A DNA stretch of 64,000 nt. It comes from Myrica gale. Lineage: Eukaryota; Streptophyta; Magnoliopsida; Fagales; Myricaceae. Positions 59,263-64,000 of this stretch are shown piece by piece (position 1 is the first letter of the stretch; each line of letters begins with the position of its first letter). A program made the translations under genes and the position numbers. The notes below the pieces were generated by a model. It was not told the DNA's origin and did no database searches. It saw only the letters and a program-made list of their open reading frames with translations. The stretch spans positions 8,667,001-8,731,000 of the forward strand of contig OZ005621.1 in assembly GCA_963930655.1 (NCBI GenBank), in the 5' to 3' direction.

Positions 59263-59931
59263 ATAGAAATAGTGTTCAATAGCGAAGAAGAGAAAAAAAT
59301 ATAGGTGTTATGGAATAACAATGTACTCTATTGACAACATATGCAATAGGTGGGTAGGAAGCAAACAATTATGCGCAGACAATGAAAAAATCGTACTGAA
59401 CTGATATAGAAAGAATTTTATGACATAGGTATGCCGGAAACAATCAAAGACCAGGTTCTCTGCACTCTGACATCTAAGTCCCCATCTGCTTCTCCTTTAG
59501 CCAGGGTTGAATGATCTCTTTGCAAGTTTTGGATGAACTATGTCTATTCGAGGTCTCAACACCATGTAATTTTTTCTTTTCAAGGGAGAGGAATTCTCAA
59601 CTTGGTGCAAGCTCGACACTAGGCACACACAGACTATAAAGATAACTATTAGAGGATCCTCAGCTTCCATCAAATTTAACATCAGAAAGAAACTCCAAAG
59701 CATCAGTTTTTAATATTTTTCAGGGAAAAAACAATTTATCATTATTGTTCCACATTGTCTGGCTATAGGCAAGGGTTCCGAGTCGAGAATCATTTACCAA
59801 TCAAGTTCCTCGTATTTCTTTTATCGTCCGAGATGTACGTATCTAGAGCAACCAGCAATTGAGGAAGACCATTAGAAGTGATTAATTTTCCTATTTTGTA
59901 TTATTCTGGAGGTTTAGGAGTGAAAAAATAA

Positions 59932-60214
59932 GGCTTAATTGCAGTACTGTAGGTCCTTGTGGTATCACGTTTTGACAAATTGGTCTCTAGAGTATGAGTT
60001 TGCACTTGCTAGTCCTGAGGTAAGCATCATGTAACAAAAAGGTCCTCCCGAAAGCTTTGGTCTGTAAGTGGGTCGACAGAAATCTAACGGGATGATCTTT
60101 TTTATTACATAATGCTTACCTCAAGAACTAGTCAATACAAACTCATATTTCAAAGATCAATTTATCAAAATGTGATACTAAATATATTAACAAACTTACA
60201 TTGCATTTAAGCCA
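59932..60214. mobile_element. MITE with GGCTTAATTGCA ends
   Basis: The left end GGCTTAATTGCAGTA and the right end (reverse complement GGCTTAAATGCAATG) are inverted repeats. Inner arms (TTGACAAATTGGTCT and AGATCAATTTATCAAAATG) also pair. The A-rich flanks hide any target duplication. Confidence 0.72.
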
Positions 60215-61569
60215 AAAAAAAAAAAAAAAGAAGACAAGTTGATTACGAGGACACCTTTGGCTTTGAAAACAAGTAGAATTGAAAGAAGAAGAAAAAAGTC
60301 TTGCGTAGAAAAAATAAAAAAGAAGGGAAAAAATTCTTGCAAAATTTCCATGGGACAGATGTCGATAAGTCCAAGTACTGTAATTGGCAGTAGAAAAGAC
60401 TATTTTTTTTTTCTAATCAGTAGAAAAGACTACTTGAAGAGGATCAGTCCTGCCAATATTAATGACGCGCGATTGGCACCAGTGACAGTATCATTGTTAA
60501 TATTAATTAAAAATTTTATCAAAGTCCTCCCTGTTCTAAAATTTCCATTTATAAATATAACTAACTTAAATTTAAATAAAAAAAACAGGTTACCTGAGAA
60601 AATATTTCTTATGCTAAAAAAAGAGAGAGGAGATTTCTTATCCAATGACAAAATAGGAGGGAAAAAAAGCCATGTTTATAACTTCAGAAAGGCAAAAGAT
60701 GGCCCACCAATTCATGCACAAAACGATCCAATGATTCGACTTGTAAAAAACTAAGTTATTTTAATGTTTGCAAATCAAAAAATTTCAAAATTTTGTGAAC
60801 ATTACAGGGCGTTTTTCTCTCAATCTTTTAAATCCTCAAAATTTTTAAACAATCATAAAATAATCTTTATTTTCTCATTAAATTATAAAATAATATTATA
60901 CTATTCAATTAAATCTTCTCTCTTCTCACTTTTCCATAAAATACTATCCTTTTTCACAAACTCCAATATCCAAAATTTCTAAAACCCCAATATTTTCACA
61001 AACAAACACCTATTTCACATGAGGTAGATTAGAGTTTTATAAGATATGAGAAAATAGAGAAAAAATATAATTTTATAAGAGTTACAAAGATTAAAAAAAA
61101 TATATCTCAAAATTTTTTCTTAATCATTATAAAATATATTTTCAAAAACAAACAAATATATCCGTATGATTTGGAGAAGTACTTTTGAAGCTAAATTTTG
61201 AGAAGTCATTATTTTAATTCTTTTGAGAGATTTCCGTCCATGTTAGAATGTATTGGATATGCTAATAATATTTTTAATGATATGACTAAGGTTTTATGGA
61301 TCATGTTTTGGACATTTTTATTGTTTATCAATATTTTACTAATGTTGAAATGAATATTTCTGAAATATTGGGGCTTGAAGAAATCATGTAACAAGATGAA
61401 AAAGCCTTACTTTTAGATGGAACTTTGTCCGTTTGGAGCTTGGGTCCGGGACATTATAGTGAGATAGTGGAGAGTGGCCAAGAGAGAGAGAAAGATATAG
61501 TAACAAATTTCTGTCACTTTAATAGGAAACTGATGTTTTGGCATGTGGAATGACAGTTTTATTCCAATA
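60215..61569. other. AT-rich spacer
   Basis: Very AT-rich DNA with a Lys/Asn-rich open frame (60239-60754) typical of random AT-rich sequence. A possible decayed MITE lies at about 60786-61010 (AGGGCGTTTTTC on the left, CACAAACAAACACC on the right). No gene is seen. Confidence 0.4.
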
Positions 61570-61578
61570 TATTTTTTA

Positions 61579-61972
61579 GGGAATTTGACAACTTAGTCCC
61601 TGGGTTTATACCCCTTTGGCAAATGGGTCCTTGGATTTCAAATTTCAAAATTTTAGTCCTTAGGTTTTCGTTGTTTGACAAAATGGTCCTTCCGTTAGTC
61701 TGCCGTCCATATGCTTAATGGATTTGAAGCGGTCGACCGCTACACGTCAGCAAATTGTAGAGGTCGACCGCTTCATATGGCGGACGACTGCTCACTTTTT
61801 ACACATGTATCCGGTCGACCGCTTCAAATCCGTTAAGCATATGAACGGCAGACTAACGGAATGACCATTTTGTCAAACAACGAAAACCCAAGAACTAAAA
61901 TTTTGAAATTTGAAATCCAAGGACCTATTTGTCAAAGGGGTATAAACCCAGGGACTAAGTTGCCAAATTCCC
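61579..61972. mobile_element. Mutator-like MITE, sister of the AAE15 intron copy
   Basis: A 394 bp element starts GGGAATTTGACAACTTAGTC and ends with its inverted match. The perfect 9-bp target duplication TATTTTTTA is at 61570-61578 and 61973-61981. The centre has AAGCGGTCGACCGCT, GAGGTCGACCGCTTC and CCGGTCGACCGCTTC, related palindromes also found at 17400-17470. Confidence 0.9.
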
Positions 61973-62504
61973 TATTTTTTATGTGACTTTTTTACGAGGA
62001 TGAAATTGTAATTTTCTTGATAAAAATTAAATTGCAGTCAAAATTGACAACAAATTTTAATAAAAGATGTCAAGTATTTAAAATCAATAATGAGTGAGTG
62101 TAATTGAATAAAAATAATAACTTGTGATTATGGTTGTTTATCGGTATCGACGGTGTGCCGGACATCGCCGCCGATATCAACACCGGTCACAGTTCCTCGC
62201 TTACTAGCGGGGCCGAATTGGTTGTCATTTTCACCGAGGGCGGTGAAACTCTGAGCTTGGGACTAGGGGCAGAGAAAGAGAGGGAAATATGGTAGGAGTA
62301 CTGAGACTGACTTGTGTATAAGCTTGAGCCGTGAGAGAATGGGGGAACAGAGGGGTTACCTCACTTGAATATGGACTTGGGCTTGGGCTTTGGAGAGGTT
62401 CAGTTTTCTTACTTGCAAAGTCGGGTGCCCAGTACCAAAATGACCCTGCTGATTTTAACGGTGTCTCCGCAAAGGATTAAAGATTACACAAATGAGTGAT
62501 TCAT

Positions 62505-62717
62505 CTAAGACAAAAGTATACAGATCTAGAGTTTTTCTTACCTGCATACCCTGGTGCGAGATGCCCGAATGTCCCTGCTAACCGCGCCGTCTCCACAATG
62601 TTCTTCCCCTCAGGCATGCTCCTAGCCAAACCAAAATCCGCAACCTTGGCCCTCATATCATCCCCAAGAAGTATGTCGAAGGGTTTTAAATCTCTGAATA
62701 AAAATCTGTTGAGCTAA
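62505..62717 (-). pseudogene. Fragment of a second TMK-like kinase gene
   Basis: The minus strand reads [51 protein letters not shown] and then a splice donor GTAAGAAAA at 62540-62541. It matches the end of TMK exon 1, and the first intron bases (CTAGAGNTTTTCTTACC on the plus strand) are also similar to 48605-48617. HRD is replaced by FRD and APE by APG, and the frame upstream is lost. Sequence on both sides is unrelated. It is a broken piece of a TMK paralogue about 14 kb from the intact gene, on the same strand. Confidence 0.9.
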
Positions 62718-62735
62718 TCTTTTGAAAATACATTT

Positions 62736-63013
62736 TTCGCTCCTATACTTTTCAGGTTCTGACATTTTACACTTAAGTACTATCGTTTTTGTTACATTTC
62801 ACCCCTTAACTGTTATCCGCTTACACTTTACACCTTCAACAGTTAATTTAGAATGAATTTTTATTTTGTATTGAGGGTAAAGCAATTTTCATCATTTTAC
62901 TAAACAAAAATAACATTTTCCTCCAAATTAACGGCAGAAAAGTGCAAAGTAAATTGGAAGTTGAGGGATAAAACGTAACGAAATCTACTACATTTTGGGA
63001 CGAAAAGTATTAG
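62736..63013. mobile_element. Fold-back MITE related to the 7439 element
   Basis: The left arm TTTCGCTCCTATACTTTTC, with ACATTTTACACTTAAG and CTTACACTTTACACC, is matched in reverse by AAAAGTGCAAAGTAAATTGG and GGGACGAAAAGTATT. The same words occur in the fold-back at 7439-8643. Confidence 0.6.
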
Positions 63014-63371
63014 TTCAGTGGGCTATGAATATATTTAACCATAAAATTAATGGTGTAAAATTGCTTGAATTAAGGAATTTTGGTAGGTCGGCATGTGGAT
63101 GAAAGTCTAAATTACGGCACCCACGTTAATCAAGGGACAAGGGATTTGATAGATTTTTATCAAAATATTGTCTTTCATGTCACTCTGAAAAATATACAAT
63201 CCTATAATGAATTTTGGACTTTTTATTTTCTAAAAGAAATGAATACCTTTTCAAAAATTGGGTCCTTTTCTTATGAAAAAAAAAGAATTTGGGGCGTTGT
63301 AATATTTTGGGTGGGACCTTAGGCAGCCGCTAGGTTACTTATGCTAAAAGCCACCCATGAAGGGAAACTTA

Positions 63372-63554
63372 GGGGATGTTTGTTTGCCAAAATATTGGGG
63401 AATATTCCCAAAATTTTGTGAATCTTTACTTTATTGAGATTTATTGGGATTTGTGAAAAGTGAAGTGTGTAGGTGTAAAAGTTAAAAATTTTGAAGTTTG
63501 TTTGGTTTGTCCGATTTGTTGAGACCCCAAATATTTAGGGTCTCAAACATGCCC
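63372..63554. mobile_element. PIF/Harbinger-like MITE
   Basis: A 183 bp element with ends GGGGATGTTTGTTTG and GGGCATGTTTGAGACC (right end, reverse complement) and the 3-bp duplication TTA (63369-63371 and 63555-63557). Terminal GGG and a TTA duplication fit PIF/Harbinger MITEs. A relative lies at 33790-33949. Confidence 0.75.
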
Positions 63555-63557
63555 TTA

Positions 63558-64000
63558 ACTTTGAACCTCAAACCCGTACGTAACATCCTTTGTTTTGTTT
63601 TTGTTTTTTAACTGTTAGCTTTAATATATTGCATTCTCAATCAACCAAAAATTATTCAACCAGATAACCATTATGAAGTTTGATGGTTAAATTTTAGTCG
63701 GAGATGTTCAATCTGGTATGCTCTGCCAATTAACGAAGGTGGGCTTCACTAGGGCTTTAGGCAAAGCCCAAAGGGTACGCGTAATAATTTGCTTTCTCAT
63801 CTGGGACTACGTAGGCCTATACTTGTAGCCATTACCCTCAACTCCCAATTGTTTGAAAGCCAAGTTACTCACGGTTTTTTTTTGGGGCAAAATATATTGT
63901 TCACATGAAATTATGACATATTTTGCATTTTATATCTTAAACTACTATATTTAAGAACTTACATTCACAAATTACTTATTTTTAACACATTAGACAGTCT
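63558..64000. other. Window end, nothing recognised
   Basis: AT-rich DNA with no coding potential or repeat border that I can support. The frame at 63080-63322, just left of the MITE, likewise has no recognisable domain. Confidence 0.35.

Noticed and set aside
60239-60754. A 171-codon Lys/Asn-rich protein
   Set aside because: Composition and lack of motifs match chance open frames in very AT-rich DNA.

Overview
This window is nuclear DNA from a seed plant, almost certainly a eudicot. The base composition is AT-rich, the genes have many long introns, and transposable elements are dense. I cannot name the species. Only three genes look intact, all on the minus strand. They are a DYW-type pentatricopeptide repeat (PPR) RNA-editing factor that matches Arabidopsis At4g14050/MEF35 (9982-11814), an 18-exon plastid acyl-activating enzyme of the AAE15/AAE16 type (13770-28376), and a TMK-type leucine-rich-repeat receptor kinase (46987-50886). 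The first two are close neighbours in Arabidopsis as well (At4g14050 and At4g14070), so this pair is conserved microsynteny.

Layout. At 1-6872 a LINE tail is interrupted by a mosaic plastid insertion (NUPT) and by a 4.9 kb hAT element. A second hAT sits inside the first. The outer hAT carries an RPL13a exon and a fragment of another gene; the inner one carries the end of a fibrillin gene plus the tail of a transposase. At 7439-8643 a fold-back element contains a third hAT that carries a piece of a PPR gene. At 9.98-28.4 kb lie the MEF35-like gene and AAE15, whose introns hold a Mutator-like MITE, a 281 bp TRIM and a tandem duplication that copies a splice donor. At 29.3-32.8 and 39.7-42.9 kb there are two related CACTA elements; the second holds two intact exons of a TRRAP/Tra1 gene. 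Between them lies a broken Ty3/gypsy copy (about 34.95-38.1 kb). At 42.9-46.6 kb there is a copia gag remnant and several MITEs. At 46.99-50.89 kb is the TMK gene. From 51 to 64 kb there are LTR-like blocks, a Ty3/gypsy fossil of the Tat/Ogre type, MITEs, and a broken fragment of a second TMK-like kinase at 62.5 kb.

The main theme is repeated capture of host gene fragments by DNA transposons. Three hAT elements with perfect 8-bp target duplications, and one CACTA, together hold pieces of five different host genes. I recognise no new multi-gene system. The strongest unusual signals are the chimeric gene-carrying hAT nest, the exon-carrying CACTA, and a Mutator-like MITE family with GGTCGACC palindromes. 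One copy of that MITE family lies inside AAE15.
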